Positions 8,115 to 17,472 are shown, counted from the stretch's first letter. The stretch is 64,000 bases of DNA from Chitinophaga sp. YR627 (GCF_900114995.1 NZ_FOUX01000003.1:558001-622000), one strand, 5' to 3'. Notes: generated by a model from the sequence alone, not told the origin. Made by a program: numbers and translations.

Positions 8115-9005
8115 TTAGTATCTCTTGCCGGGTATTTCCACCTTGAACTGCTCCATACATTTTCTATCCTGCAGGGTCACATATACTGTTTTACCGTCTT
8201 TTCCACCAAAGGTCAGGTTGCTGCAATGTTTGCCTTTCAGGGGAATCTCTCTGATCTCTTTTCCTTCGGGAGACAGTACGACGATCGTACCTTTTCCCCA
8301 GCGGGCGATATAAAGGTTGCCGGCTTTGTCGCATTTCATACCATCGAAGCCGAAATCAGGGAAGGAAGCAAATAAGATCTTGTTGCTGATATTGCCATCC
8401 TTGTCCACATCGTATTTCCATACTTTGCGCTGTACGCTTTCATTTACATACAGCGTCTTTTCGTCGGGGCTCAGTTCAATACCGTTGGTTGTACCCATAT
8501 TGGTTTCCAGCAGTACGGCTTTACCGCCTTTATCGATACGCCAGATCTGACCGGCTGAATTTTTCCAGTCAGGATCAGATGCGAATAACTGGTCCTTTTT
8601 ATTGATACAGAGATCATTAGGTTGGGACATTTTATCAGAATGTACATACACGCTTACTTTCCGGGTCTTCGGGTTCACTTCCAGTACGTTATGCCCTTTG
8701 AAGTCGGGCAGGTACATATTGCCTTTGCTGTTGAACTGGATGCTGTTGGCTATACAGCTGTCGGGTAGTGTTACAAACAATTCGCCGCTACCGTCTTTTG
8801 TACTGATCTTACCGATGGTGCCATCTTTCAGGTAGTTCACGACATAGAGATTACCTGCTTTGTCAAAGTTGGGCCCTTCAATGTTGACAGAGAACATGTT
8901 TTCTTTTGTCAGATCCTGCGCCTGGTATAATGCCGTGGATCTATCCTGTGCCATCGCTGCACAACCCGCAGTCATCGCCAGAAATAAACAGATATGCTGT
9001 TTCAT
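8115..9005 (-). CDS. SMP-30/gluconolactonase/LRE-type beta-propeller, exported
   Basis: A 296-residue protein with an N-terminal signal sequence (MKQHICLFLAM, then TAGCAAMAQ). It may be cleaved after AMA or lipidated at the Cys of TAGC. Repeated blades such as GPNFDKAGNLYVVNY, NSKGNMYLPDF and CDKAGNLYIARWGKG mark a six-bladed propeller of the SMP-30/LRE family, whose members are Ca/Zn-dependent lactonases. Conserved acidic and Asn residues (NDLCINKKDQLFASDP; NGIELSPDEKTLYVNES) fit the metal site. The substrate is unknown; a sugar lactone is a family-level guess. It converges on fabG and shares its terminator. The 190 bases upstream are A/T-rich and divergent to the lipoprotein gene at 9225. 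Confidence 0.85.
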   Translation of the reverse strand: MKQHICLFLAMTAGCAAMAQDRSTALYQAQDLTKENMFSVNIEGPNFDKAGNLYVVNYLKDGTIGKISTKDGSGELFVTLPDSCIANSIQFNSKGNMYLPDFKGHNVLEVNPKTRKVSVYVHSDKMSQPNDLCINKKDQLFASDPDWKNSAGQIWRIDKGGKAVLLETNMGTTNGIELSPDEKTLYVNESVQRKVWKYDVDKDGNISNKILFASFPDFGFDGMKCDKAGNLYIARWGKGTIVVLSPEGKEIREIPLKGKHCSNLTFGGKDGKTVYVTLQDRKCMEQFKVEIPGKRY

Positions 9006-9184
9006 GATGAGAAATTAACGTGAACCATTAAGTTAAGAAAAGATATGTGGTAATCAAGGCTTATTACGATGAACGGCAGATATTCTCCTTGTTTGTGTAA
9101 TTGATTTTTATGATAAAAAAGAGTACATTATTTACTATTCAAAAATTTGGTTATCAAACTATTAATATATTAGACAAGTACTTA

Positions 9185-9192
9185 TATATTTG
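9185..9192 (+). promoter_or_regulatory. Candidate -7 box (TATATTTG)
   Basis: TATATTTG matches TAnnTTTG. The expected transcript start near 9199 lies downstream of the GTG at 9195, which favours the ATG at 9225 as the start of the following gene. No well-spaced TTTG upstream box was found. Confidence 0.45.
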
Positions 9193-9224
9193 TAGTGTTA
9201 TTAGTCCTGTGTAAACGTCATTAT

Positions 9225-10700
9225 ATGTTCAGAGCTATACCTATTGTCTGCTTTATCTGGCTGGTCTTTAACTCATCCTGCAATAACCGCCCGAAACCCG
9301 CTGTTATCATAGAGCATAAGAGTATCAATATAGCGCCGGTTGTTCCGGATAGCATGACGAAATACTATGATTTTGTCAACGGTCTTACGCAACTGAAGTT
9401 GCCGTATCCGAATGCGTATGAGCTGAAGGAGATCAGGGACTATGCACATTACCTGGGGATAGACACGACCTATCAGCAGGTAAAGGCAGGACGTTTTGCT
9501 ACAACGAACGGTCTCACGCCGGTTATTTTTGACTGTGAGATCAATGATTATGAGCGTCGTACCTGGCTGGTGATCTTTAATGACAATGGGGTAGAGCAAT
9601 CCAGGTTGCAGATAGCGGCAGATGTACGTCCTTCCTCAGAAGAGGAAGCATCTGATGAACCTACAGCGGTAAAGGATACGACGACGACAAGGTTTGCCAG
9701 CGAGTGGTTTTACATCGGACTGGACTCCGTGATAGAGGTAAGAGCGCGTCAGTCAGCCTATGTACAGGGCAGTCAGAAAGTGAATACGAGCCTGCGATTT
9801 TATCGGATAGGTGCTAAAGGAACAATTAAAGAAGTGTCACGTGATAAGGAATCGTTTGAAAAGTATGCCGCACGTTTTCCTGATGGGAAGTTGCCGGTTG
9901 TTGTGGATACGGTGAATACGGGGGTATTGAAAACAGTTTCCCGTCTGACGCTTTACTATGATTTCCGGGAAGAGAGCCAGGACCCGCTGTATGCGATGGC
10001 TAAACTGGAAATAGGCAACCGGGCGACGGCGTTGTTGTATGCAAGAGATACGATCTATCTGGACGAGGGACTGAATTATCCGGCGGTAAAACTGATCACT
10101 TATAAGAAAGGGAAGGAGATCGACAAGATCGTTGTGTATGGCGGTACGCTGGGAGAGCATAGTGAGACGATCTACCGGAAATGTACGGTAGATAAGGATG
10201 CCAGCATCAATCTGCAGGAAGAAGACAGCAGGGTAGTGGATAGCAGTTTCCGTTTCAAGACAGTGTATAATATGCAGTATGAGATTCTGCCGGGGGGTAA
10301 GATCATTGGCAGACAGGCGACTTCAATTGTACACAGTTCGAAGCTGTATAATGAAAAGGCGCTGATCAAATATTTCAAGGGCAGATACAGCACACATAAT
10401 TATATATCGTTGTTCAACATCAGGGCGAAGGATAATATACTGGTAGGACTGCATGCTTATAACAAAGGGCAGGAGAACTATCTGGAGCTGCTGACGGTGA
10501 ATAAAGACAATAAGATCATTGACCGATACACCGTATATGATCATCTGAAGAAGCAGAAGGCGGCAGATGTGAAGGCGAAGAAGATGGAGGATATTGAAGA
10601 TGATTATAATGACAGGCGTGGCAGACTGACCTGTGATGCTATTATCAGATTGGCGGGTAAGGACCTGCACATTACGCCGGGTGGTAAGTTTGTGAAATAG
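9225..10700 (+). CDS. Uncharacterised lipoprotein, 491 residues
   Basis: The ATG at 9225 gives a good lipoprotein signal, MFRAIPIVCFIWLVFNSSC, with the Cys as lipidation site; a GTG thirty bases earlier extends the frame but lies before the likely transcript start. After the Cys comes a Pro/Lys linker, then a largely beta-strand protein with many Asp/Lys/Tyr residues and an acidic, Lys-rich end (KKMEDIEDDYNDRRG). I do not recognise a domain. Motifs such as TLYYDFREESQDPLY and the repeated use of verb-like strand patterns suggest beta-sandwich units. It is followed by the nucleoid-associated gene at a 22-base gap, so the two may be cotranscribed, though no functional link is evident. Confidence 0.8.
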   Translation: MFRAIPIVCFIWLVFNSSCNNRPKPAVIIEHKSINIAPVVPDSMTKYYDFVNGLTQLKLPYPNAYELKEIRDYAHYLGIDTTYQQVKAGRFATTNGLTPVIFDCEINDYERRTWLVIFNDNGVEQSRLQIAADVRPSSEEEASDEPTAVKDTTTTRFASEWFYIGLDSVIEVRARQSAYVQGSQKVNTSLRFYRIGAKGTIKEVSRDKESFEKYAARFPDGKLPVVVDTVNTGVLKTVSRLTLYYDFREESQDPLYAMAKLEIGNRATALLYARDTIYLDEGLNYPAVKLITYKKGKEIDKIVVYGGTLGEHSETIYRKCTVDKDASINLQEEDSRVVDSSFRFKTVYNMQYEILPGGKIIGRQATSIVHSSKLYNEKALIKYFKGRYSTHNYISLFNIRAKDNILVGLHAYNKGQENYLELLTVNKDNKIIDRYTVYDHLKKQKAADVKAKKMEDIEDDYNDRRGRLTCDAIIRLAGKDLHITPGGKFVK

Positions 10701-10722
10701 TTTTCACTATTTTCGCCTGACC

Positions 10723-11775
10723 ATGATACATGTTTCAGAATTTAAAGATTTAGAGAGCCTGTCCATTCATAAGGTGGGTAATGCCTCTCAGGAAGAAGCG
10801 CTGATATGCTCTCAGGAGCCATTGGAGCTGAAAGATGAAGCGATCAGTCAGCTGTTGTTAACGTACTTTATACAGCCGTTTACAAACAGTGCAGAGTATT
10901 TTCGTTTTTATCATGAGGCGGATCTGCAATTAAATGAGATTTTTCAATATTGCCGCCGTATCTTTGAAAACAGGGACAATTTTCACGAGCAGTCAGTTAA
11001 TATTGCCAAACATCTGTATAAGCATTCCACTCATCCGAAGATCAAGGGGGGAGAACTATATATAGCCTACTTTAGTAAATGTCTTGTGGATGGAGAAGAT
11101 GTTGAAGCAATAGGTATTTTTAAATCAGAGAGCAGAGACACCTATCTGAAAGTATTCCTTGCCAACGATAATTATCAGGTGGATTATGAAGACGGGATCA
11201 ATATCAACAAGCTTGATAAGGGATGCCTGATCTTTAACACCGAAGAGGAGAACGGGTACAAAGTCAGCGTAGTAGATAGCATCAGCAAACAGAATGAAGC
11301 AGTTTACTGGAAAGATGCTTTCCTTCAGGTACAACGCCGTGAGGACAGCTATCACCAGACAGAACTTGCCGTGAACATGTGTAAGAAGTTTATCAATGAC
11401 AAGCTCCCAGATCAATATGAGATCAGCAGAGTGGATCAGGTAGATCTTCTTAACAAGTCAGCAACCTATTTCAAAGAGAAAGAGCAGTTTGATCTGGACG
11501 ATTTTGCACAAGAGGTACTGGGCAACCCCGAAGCTATTCAATCCTTTAAGGAGTATAAACAGACGTTTCAGCAGGAATTCCAGCAGGAGTTCCCCGACGA
11601 GTTTGACATATCATCACCTGCTGTAAAGAAACAGCAGAAGGTGTTTAAGAGTGTAGTGAAGCTGGACCGGAATTTTCATATTTATATACATGGTAACAGA
11701 GAGATGATTGAGCGTGGTTTTGACGAAACAACGAACCTCTATTACTATAAGCTCATGTTTGAGAACGAAACCTGA
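10723..11775 (+). CDS. Nucleoid-associated protein, NdpA/YejK family
   Basis: A 350-residue protein of the NdpA (37-kDa nucleoid-associated) family. Recognisable parts are the N-terminal ISQLLLTYFIQPF segment, the middle GGELYIAYFSKCLVDGEDVEAIGIFKSE block and the C-terminal KLDRNFHIYIHGNREMIERGFD, which closes family members. Length is close to E. coli YejK (335). Family proteins co-purify with the nucleoid; their molecular role is poorly defined. Some relatives in Bacteroidota sit near defence or restriction genes, but nothing of that kind is seen here. The gene follows the lipoprotein gene closely and ends before a hairpin at 11814. Confidence 0.85.
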   Translation: MIHVSEFKDLESLSIHKVGNASQEEALICSQEPLELKDEAISQLLLTYFIQPFTNSAEYFRFYHEADLQLNEIFQYCRRIFENRDNFHEQSVNIAKHLYKHSTHPKIKGGELYIAYFSKCLVDGEDVEAIGIFKSESRDTYLKVFLANDNYQVDYEDGININKLDKGCLIFNTEEENGYKVSVVDSISKQNEAVYWKDAFLQVQRREDSYHQTELAVNMCKKFINDKLPDQYEISRVDQVDLLNKSATYFKEKEQFDLDDFAQEVLGNPEAIQSFKEYKQTFQQEFQQEFPDEFDISSPAVKKQQKVFKSVVKLDRNFHIYIHGNREMIERGFDETTNLYYYKLMFENET

Positions 11776-11813
11776 TTTATCTTTTTTTCATAAGCAAAAA
11801 CCAATTGTTAAAC

Positions 11814-11845
11814 AAAGGCTGTTCTTCCGGGCGGCCTTTTATTAT
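11814..11845 (+). terminator. Terminator after the nucleoid-associated gene
   Basis: AAAGGCTG (11814-11821) pairs with CGGCCTTT (11832-11839) with one wobble, then TATTATTA. It is weaker than others in the window. Confidence 0.6.
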
Positions 11846-11875
11846 TAATAGTGGTTGCTATTATTTCCCGCAAAT

Positions 11876-11906
11876 AAAAAGGGCGCATTCTGTGATGAAT
11901 GCACCC
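11876..11906 (-). terminator. Terminator of the ricT-holB-gpx run
   Basis: On the minus strand GGGTGCATTC pairs with GAATGCGCCC around a six-base loop, followed by five T (plus-strand A at 11876-11880). It lies 23 bases beyond the ricT stop. Confidence 0.85.
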
Positions 11907-11929
11907 TCTTAGTAGTATTTAACGAATGT

Positions 11930-13402
11930 TTATTTCTGTTTCTCACGAGGTTTGGGTGGTTTGTTCTGTCCACCGCCGCCTTGTGGTTTCTGTGCGTTAG
12001 GATTGTTTTTATCCTGTGGCTGTTGTGGCTTAGGCCCGTTATTAGGTTGGCGTTGCTCCTGCTTTTGCTTTGGAGGATTTTGCTGTTGCGGGCGCTGTTC
12101 CTGTTTAGGCTTCTGCTGTTGTTGTTGCTGCGGACGACCTTCCTGAGGTTTCTGCTGCTGCGGACGGTTTTCCGGCTGCTTTTGCTGCTGTTGCGGGCGG
12201 TTTTCCTGTTTAGGTTCCGCTTTTTTACCAGCTGGCTGTTGCGGCTGTTGGTCCTTCTGCTGTTTGTGTTTTTGTTTTTCCTTGTCTTTGTGTTTGCGTT
12301 TCTGGGAAGTTTTTTCCAGTGAGCGGAGGCTGATCTGGCCTACTACATCTGCAAATCCAAGGTCTTCCGCTTTAGGTTTTGCTGCGACTACTTCAACAGC
12401 TTTCAGGTCATCAGGTCTGATGTTCTGTTTGTTGAGCTGGCGTATTTCCTTTACACGTGTGATCGTGAGCGGATATTGTTTGTTACTGTCGCCATAGGAG
12501 TACCACATCAGATTTTTGAAGATATCTCTCTTCTGAAGGGTAGCTACGCCATTGACAGTTTCGATGGTATCAGCATCTTCAGGGAATTCCCTCAGGGCAT
12601 CCAGGTAAGTATCCAGTTCATAGTTCAGGCAACATTTCAGACGGCCACACTGACCGGAGAGTTTTGCCTGGTTAATGGACAGGTTCTGGTAACGGGCAGC
12701 GGTGGTATTTACGCTCTTGAAGTCAGTCAACCAGGTCGAGCAGCAAAGTTCTCTTCCGCAGCTACCGATACCACCTACTTTTCCGGCTTCCTGGCGGGCG
12801 CCTATCTGACGCATTTCCACCTTCACCCGGAACTCACCGGCGTATAATTTGATCAGTTCGCGGAAATCCACCCTGTCATCAGCTGTATAGAAGAACGTGG
12901 CTTTACGACCGTCAGCCTGGATCTCTACTTCTGCGAGTTTCATTTCCAGACCTATACTACGGGCGATGGCTCTTGCTTTGATGAGGGCGTCCTTTTCACG
13001 GGCTTTGTTGTCCTGCATCCTTGCAAGGTCTTCGTTAGTGGAGCGGCGGAGTACCTTTTTTACTTCAGGTGTGTCTTCCACGCGTCTTTTCTTCATCTGT
13101 AATTTAACCAGTTCGCCTGTGAGGCTGATCTGTCCGATGTCGAAACCACTTACGCCTTCTACGGTAACCATTTCTCCTTTATCGAGAATCTGTTTGGTGG
13201 TGTTACGGAAAAAATCCTTCCTGCTACCGTTGTTAAAACTTACTTCTAGTATATCAAATGGTGCTAAGCTATCACTTAGGGGAATATTGGCCAGCCAGTC
13301 AAATACATTCAGCCTGTTGCAGCCTCCAGTACTGCATCCTCCATTACTCTTACATCCTGACGGCTTCCCCTCTGCACCTGTACCACATCCGGCACAAGCC
13401 AT
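11930..13402 (-). CDS. ricT: RicT/PSP1-domain protein with long Gln/Pro-rich tail
   Basis: A 490-residue member of the PSP1 family (B. subtilis YaaT/RicT). In Bacillus RicT joins RicA and RicF in an Fe-S complex that steers RNase Y. The N-terminus is Cys-rich (Cys 3, 6, 17, 23, 28), and the core has GSCGRELCCSTWL and GQCGRLKCCLNYELD, the Cys pairs typical of the PSP1 domain. After about residue 385 the chain is a low-complexity tail of Gln, Pro, Lys and Asn about 105 residues long, absent from Bacillus RicT (about 275). holB lies just upstream on the same strand, an order also known from B. subtilis. Whether RicA/RicF partners exist here cannot be judged. Confidence 0.88.
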   Translation of the reverse strand: MACAGCGTGAEGKPSGCKSNGGCSTGGCNRLNVFDWLANIPLSDSLAPFDILEVSFNNGSRKDFFRNTTKQILDKGEMVTVEGVSGFDIGQISLTGELVKLQMKKRRVEDTPEVKKVLRRSTNEDLARMQDNKAREKDALIKARAIARSIGLEMKLAEVEIQADGRKATFFYTADDRVDFRELIKLYAGEFRVKVEMRQIGARQEAGKVGGIGSCGRELCCSTWLTDFKSVNTTAARYQNLSINQAKLSGQCGRLKCCLNYELDTYLDALREFPEDADTIETVNGVATLQKRDIFKNLMWYSYGDSNKQYPLTITRVKEIRQLNKQNIRPDDLKAVEVVAAKPKAEDLGFADVVGQISLRSLEKTSQKRKHKDKEKQKHKQQKDQQPQQPAGKKAEPKQENRPQQQQKQPENRPQQQKPQEGRPQQQQQQKPKQEQRPQQQNPPKQKQEQRQPNNGPKPQQPQDKNNPNAQKPQGGGGQNKPPKPREKQK

Positions 13403-13529
13403 ATTAATCGATTTAAATTATTAAATGAAACACATCCGGGCATTGGACCGGATGCCTAAATATATGTAAATGCCCTTATTCTATAAGGGCCGGAATAAAC
13501 AAAGATAACGGAAAATGCCCTTAACAAAG

Positions 13530-14669
13530 TCATACAGCCGGAATCGGCCGCTTTTTAAAGATATACTGCAGCTTTATGGAAAGCGCGTGGAACAACAGTT
13601 TAGCGTTTGCGTTACGTTCTATGTAATAGCAGGCATTGTCCAGTTCCTGCATGATCTGCTCCATCTGGTGAAGGTCGGCCAGCTTTTGCAGTTTGAATGC
13701 AAAGTCGGTCTCTTCTTCTGAGAATGCCAGCTGGCTTCTGTCTATATACTTGAGTCTCAGTGTATGTTCCAGCAGGTTGATAAAATAGCGGAGGAACTGT
13801 TTCTGATTTTCGCGTCCCATTTTGGCGCTGGCAATTCCTTCCACCCAGCCTTGCAGGGCTACCCGGTTGCCGGTAAATATATAGTTGAGCCAGTTGCGTA
13901 ACAGTTCGTGGTAGTCATCATCCGAGTGTTGCAGCATATACAGGGCTTCCCTGTAGTTGCCTGATGCAATGGTAGCTGCCTGTCTGGCTTTGGCTGCCGG
14001 GATGTTTGCACGGTTCACCAGTGCGTCAACAACCACTTCTTTTGGCAGCGGGTTCACTTTAATAAGATGTGTACGGGAGAGGATGGTCGCCAGGATCTGT
14101 TCCTGGTTTTCGGCCACCAGCAGAAAAATCGTATTGTCTGGTGGTTCCTCTATCAGTTTCAGCAGTCTGTTACCTTCGTTACCGAGGTACTCAGGCATCC
14201 ACATCAGTAATATCTTGTAAGTGCTCTCGAAGCTTTTCAGGCTCAACTTGCGGATGATGTCCTGGCATTCCATTGCCGTGATATTCCCCTGTTTGTTTTC
14301 CGCTCCGATAAACTGTAACCAGTCATACGCATTCCCATAGGGATGTGTGTCTATAAACTCGCGCCATTCGGCTGCGTAGTCAGAACTGATCGGTTTATCG
14401 CCCGGTTTACGGGGAATGACCGGATAGGAGAAGTGTATATCAGGATGGATGTATTTACCTGCTTTCGCACAGGCCTGACATTGCCCGCAGGCGCCATCAG
14501 GCTGTTTGTTTTCGCAGACCAGGTATTGCGCAAATGCCAGTCCCAGCGGAAGACCACCTGCTCCTTCAGGCGCTAATATAATATTAGCGTGACCGAGCCG
14601 GTTCTTTTCTGTGGACCTGATCAATTGTTGTTGTATATCTTCCTGACCTATGACATTCGAAAAAAGCAT
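13530..14669 (-). CDS. holB: DNA polymerase III delta' subunit
   Basis: A 379-residue clamp-loader subunit. It helps load the beta clamp at primed sites in the replisome. The N-terminus MLFSNVIGQEDIQQQLIRS is typical, and a zinc-binding module follows (CENKQPDGACGQCQACAKAGKYIHPDIHF). The P-loop position reads APEGAGGLPLG, lacking the Lys-Thr of a true Walker A, as expected for delta' rather than DnaX. SRTHLIKVNPL matches the SRC-type region after sensor motifs (here SRTH). The gene starts ten bases after gpx ends, and ricT follows 127 bases downstream. Confidence 0.9.
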   Translation of the reverse strand: MLFSNVIGQEDIQQQLIRSTEKNRLGHANIILAPEGAGGLPLGLAFAQYLVCENKQPDGACGQCQACAKAGKYIHPDIHFSYPVIPRKPGDKPISSDYAAEWREFIDTHPYGNAYDWLQFIGAENKQGNITAMECQDIIRKLSLKSFESTYKILLMWMPEYLGNEGNRLLKLIEEPPDNTIFLLVAENQEQILATILSRTHLIKVNPLPKEVVVDALVNRANIPAAKARQAATIASGNYREALYMLQHSDDDYHELLRNWLNYIFTGNRVALQGWVEGIASAKMGRENQKQFLRYFINLLEHTLRLKYIDRSQLAFSEEETDFAFKLQKLADLHQMEQIMQELDNACYYIERNANAKLLFHALSIKLQYIFKKRPIPAV

Positions 14670-14678
14670 AGGCGCAAA

Positions 14679-15212
14679 TTAGTATTTCTTTTCTATCGCG
14701 GCCGTTACTTCAGGAGAAAGTGGTTGTGTTTTAGGTGAGAATACGGCTACCAGGTTACCTTTTTCGTCGAGCAGGTATTTCTGGAAGTTCCATTGTACTT
14801 CAGCAGGTTCGAAATGTTTTGTCTTACTTTCTTCTGCCAGCCATTTGTAGAGTGGGTGAATGTCAGCTCCTTTTACAGAGATCTTGGCAGCCATCGGGAA
14901 GCTAACAGCGTATTTTTTTGTGCAGAATTCTTTGATCTCCGCATTGGAGCCTGGTTCCTGCTGACCGAAGTTGTTGGCAGGGAAACCGATGATCACGAGA
15001 TTCTTTTCGTATTTCTTGTAGAGTTTTTCCAGTTCAGCGTACTGAGGGGTGTTACCGCACATAGAAGCAGTGTTCACGATCAGGATCTTTTTGCCTTTAT
15101 AATCAGCAAAATTGATCTTACCACCGTCCACAGATTCAACCTTGTAGTCATATATAGCGCCTCCTTTCATAAACAAGAGCATTGAAATTAAGAGTGTCTT
15201 CAGCATCGTCAT
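14679..15212 (-). CDS. Glutathione peroxidase family protein, exported
   Basis: The start is set at the ATG giving MTMLKTLLISMLLFMKGGA, a short hydrophobic signal; the frame is open fourteen codons further upstream. The protein (about 177 residues) has the peroxidatic Cys in NTASMCGNTPQY, the Gln in FPANNFGQQEPG, and Trp/Asn in QWNFQKYLLDEKG, the complete Cys-Gln-Trp-Asn tetrad of Cys-type GPx. These enzymes reduce lipid and hydrogen peroxides, and bacterial members usually use thioredoxin rather than glutathione. KKYAVSFPMAAKISVKG is a further family segment. It stands directly upstream of holB on the same strand; the partnership looks positional. Confidence 0.88.
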   Translation of the reverse strand: MTMLKTLLISMLLFMKGGAIYDYKVESVDGGKINFADYKGKKILIVNTASMCGNTPQYAELEKLYKKYEKNLVIIGFPANNFGQQEPGSNAEIKEFCTKKYAVSFPMAAKISVKGADIHPLYKWLAEESKTKHFEPAEVQWNFQKYLLDEKGNLVAVFSPKTQPLSPEVTAAIEKKY

Positions 15213-15313
15213 ATAATTAAATTTATTGTAGAGTGATTGTAAATGTGTGAGCAAATAAAATTAAGTAAAATATTGTATATAAGGTGTTAATGATAGACGG
15301 CTGTCCGTCTCTT

Positions 15314-16003
15314 TCAATGGCGGGCAAATGCCAGTGCACAGATGCTTACCGCAGCACCGGCGTTCACCAGTAAGCGGCTGCAGGCTTCTAAGGTGGCGCC
15401 GGTGGTGATCACATCGTCTATCAGTAGTATGTGTTTGTCTTTCAGATCAGTGTTCGGATCCAGAGAGAAACTACCGGATACATTCTGCCAGCGGGAGAGA
15501 CGTCCTTTATTAGTTTGTGAGGTGGTTTGCAGGTGGCGGACGAGTATACCGTCTGACAATGTTTTTTCAGTAGCAGCAGCTACGCCACCGGCAAGTACCA
15601 TTGCCTGGTTATAACCCCGCCGGCGTATTTTGGAAGGATGCATGGGAATAGGCAGCACGGTGTCTATTTCGTATAGCCAGGGACTTTGCCGGAGTGTGTG
15701 TCCCATCAGGCGTCCGAAATAGGTGGCGATATCTTCCCGCTGCCTGTATTTGAACTGATAAATGAGTTGCTGGAGGAAGGCATTTTTTCTGTAGTAACAG
15801 GTCGCCATGGCATGACGGATGTTGACCCGTCCCCAGAATATTTTTTCTACGGGATTGTCATGCATCAGCTGATAACCCGTGAAAGGCAGTCGTTTGTGAC
15901 AGCGCAGACAGAGTATATGTTCCGTATCTGTGAGTTCCATTCCGCATCCATCACAGGTATGCGGATAGAACAGCTGCAGCAGGGAGGATAACAGGCTTTT
16001 CAT
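15314..16003 (-). CDS. comF: ComF-family phosphoribosyltransferase-like protein
   Basis: A 229-residue ComF-type protein. Near the N-terminus is a four-Cys zinc module (CDGCGMELTDTEHILCLRCHKRLP), and near the C-terminus the PRPP-binding loop LLIDDVITTGATLEACSRLL. In transformable bacteria ComFC helps single-stranded DNA uptake or recombination, and a purine-type PRTase fold is clear. The segment PIPMHPSKIRRRGYNQA is a hallmark of the family. It sits 57 bases downstream of radA on the same strand. Since RadA also acts in recombination during transformation, the pair may be functionally related, but competence is not shown. Confidence 0.9.
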   Translation of the reverse strand: MKSLLSSLLQLFYPHTCDGCGMELTDTEHILCLRCHKRLPFTGYQLMHDNPVEKIFWGRVNIRHAMATCYYRKNAFLQQLIYQFKYRQREDIATYFGRLMGHTLRQSPWLYEIDTVLPIPMHPSKIRRRGYNQAMVLAGGVAAATEKTLSDGILVRHLQTTSQTNKGRLSRWQNVSGSFSLDPNTDLKDKHILLIDDVITTGATLEACSRLLVNAGAAVSICALAFARH

Positions 16004-16060
16004 TATAAGAATATGGATAGTTAGTTCCCTGAATGTAATGAAAAGCCCGGAGGCGGAATA

Positions 16061-17434
16061 TTAAAATAGTCCGCGGTATACTTCATCCACTCTGCCTACA
16101 GGTACAACTTCAATGTTGAACTTACTGAGATCTGTTCCTTTCTTATTGTAGCGGCTGATGAAGATCTTTTCGAAGCCAAGTTTTTCTGCTTCTGCCACCC
16201 GTTGTTCTATACGATTCACGGCACGGATCTCACCACTTAATCCGACTTCACCCGCGAAGCAGATCTTACTGCTGATCGGGATGTCTTCATAAGAAGATAG
16301 TAAGGCGCACAATACAGCGAGATCGATAGAAGGATCTTCCACGCGTATACCACCGGCGATATTGAGGAATACGTCTTTGACGCCGAAGTGGAAGCCACCG
16401 CGTTTTTCGAGTACGGCGAGCAGCAGTTGTAAACGGCGCAGGTCAAATCCGGTAGCGGTACGTTGCGGTGTACCGTAGACGGACTGCGTAACGAGTGCCT
16501 GTACTTCTACGAGCATGGGACGCATGCCTTCGATGGTGGCAGCGATAGCGACACCGCTCAGCTGATCTTCCCGTTGAGAGATCAGGATTTCTGAAGGGTT
16601 GGTTACCTGTCTTAATCCGCCGCCGGTCATTTCATAAATACCCAGTTCCGCGGTAGAGCCGAAACGGTTTTTAATGGTACGAAGGATGCGATAAGCATAG
16701 TGTTGATCACCTTCAAACTGGAGAACGGTGTCAACCATATGTTCCAGAATTTTCGGACCGGCGATTGAACCATCTTTGGTGATATGACCGATGAGGAATA
16801 CGGGCGTGTGACTTTCTTTTGCGAAGCGTTGCAGTTCGGCAGTTGTTTCTCTGATCTGGGATACACTACCAGGCGCTGATTCTATAAAAGGAGATTGCAG
16901 TGTCTGAATAGAATCAACGATCACGAGTTGCGGACGCAGTTTTTTTATCTCCTGGAAGATGGTTTGTGTAGACGTTTCTGTCAGCAGATAGAAGAGATCA
17001 TTTTTTACCTGTAAGCGGTCTGCTCTCATTTTTATCTGCTGTGCACTTTCTTCTCCACTTATATATAATGTAGTGATGTCTTTGAGTTGTAATGCATTCT
17101 GGAGGAACAGGGTGCTTTTTCCGATACCAGGTTCACCACCAACGAGCACCAGTGATCCGGGTACAATACCGCCGCCTAATACACGGTTCAGTTCTGCATC
17201 TGGTGTGAGCAGTCTTTCTTCTTCGGTACCGCTGATCTCGGAGAGGTTAACGATATTGTCTGATTTGCTGCCGTGTTCTTTTTCAGGTTGCCATCCGGCA
17301 TTACGTAGAGGGATATCTTTTTGTACTTTCTCTTCAACGAAAGTATTCCATTGACCACAACTCGGACATTTACCAGTCCACTTAGCTGATTCGTATCCAC
17401 AATTCTGACAGAAGAAAGCAGTTTTAATTTTCAT
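16061..17434 (-). CDS. radA: DNA repair protein RadA
   Basis: A 457-residue RecA-related helicase that drives branch migration in recombinational repair. Domains in order: a zinc ribbon (CQNCGYESAKWTGKCPSCGQW, residues 9-29), a RecA core with Walker A GGEPGIGKST (about 99-108), the RadA-specific KNRFGS motif (about 255), and a Lon-like C-terminal domain (DLAVLCALLSSYEDIPI... GEVGLSGEIR). Length matches E. coli RadA (460). A TAAATTTG box ends only four bases before the ATG, so the mRNA may be leaderless. comF follows downstream. Confidence 0.95.
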   Translation of the reverse strand: MKIKTAFFCQNCGYESAKWTGKCPSCGQWNTFVEEKVQKDIPLRNAGWQPEKEHGSKSDNIVNLSEISGTEEERLLTPDAELNRVLGGGIVPGSLVLVGGEPGIGKSTLFLQNALQLKDITTLYISGEESAQQIKMRADRLQVKNDLFYLLTETSTQTIFQEIKKLRPQLVIVDSIQTLQSPFIESAPGSVSQIRETTAELQRFAKESHTPVFLIGHITKDGSIAGPKILEHMVDTVLQFEGDQHYAYRILRTIKNRFGSTAELGIYEMTGGGLRQVTNPSEILISQREDQLSGVAIAATIEGMRPMLVEVQALVTQSVYGTPQRTATGFDLRRLQLLLAVLEKRGGFHFGVKDVFLNIAGGIRVEDPSIDLAVLCALLSSYEDIPISSKICFAGEVGLSGEIRAVNRIEQRVAEAEKLGFEKIFISRYNKKGTDLSKFNIEVVPVGRVDEVYRGLF

Positions 17435-17438
17435 GCAG

Positions 17439-17472
17439 CAAATTTAAAGCGGAAATATTCTGCTTCATCAAA
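17439..17472 (-). promoter_or_regulatory. Promoter of radA
   Basis: On the minus strand TTTG (17472-17469), 22 bases, then TAAATTTG (17446-17439). The expected start of transcription coincides with the radA ATG (17434-17432), suggesting a leaderless message. Confidence 0.5.

Noticed and set aside
11855..12322. 155-residue Leu-rich plus-strand ORF
   Set aside because: It is the antisense shadow of the Gln/Pro/Lys-rich tail of ricT, whose codons read as Leu on the other strand.
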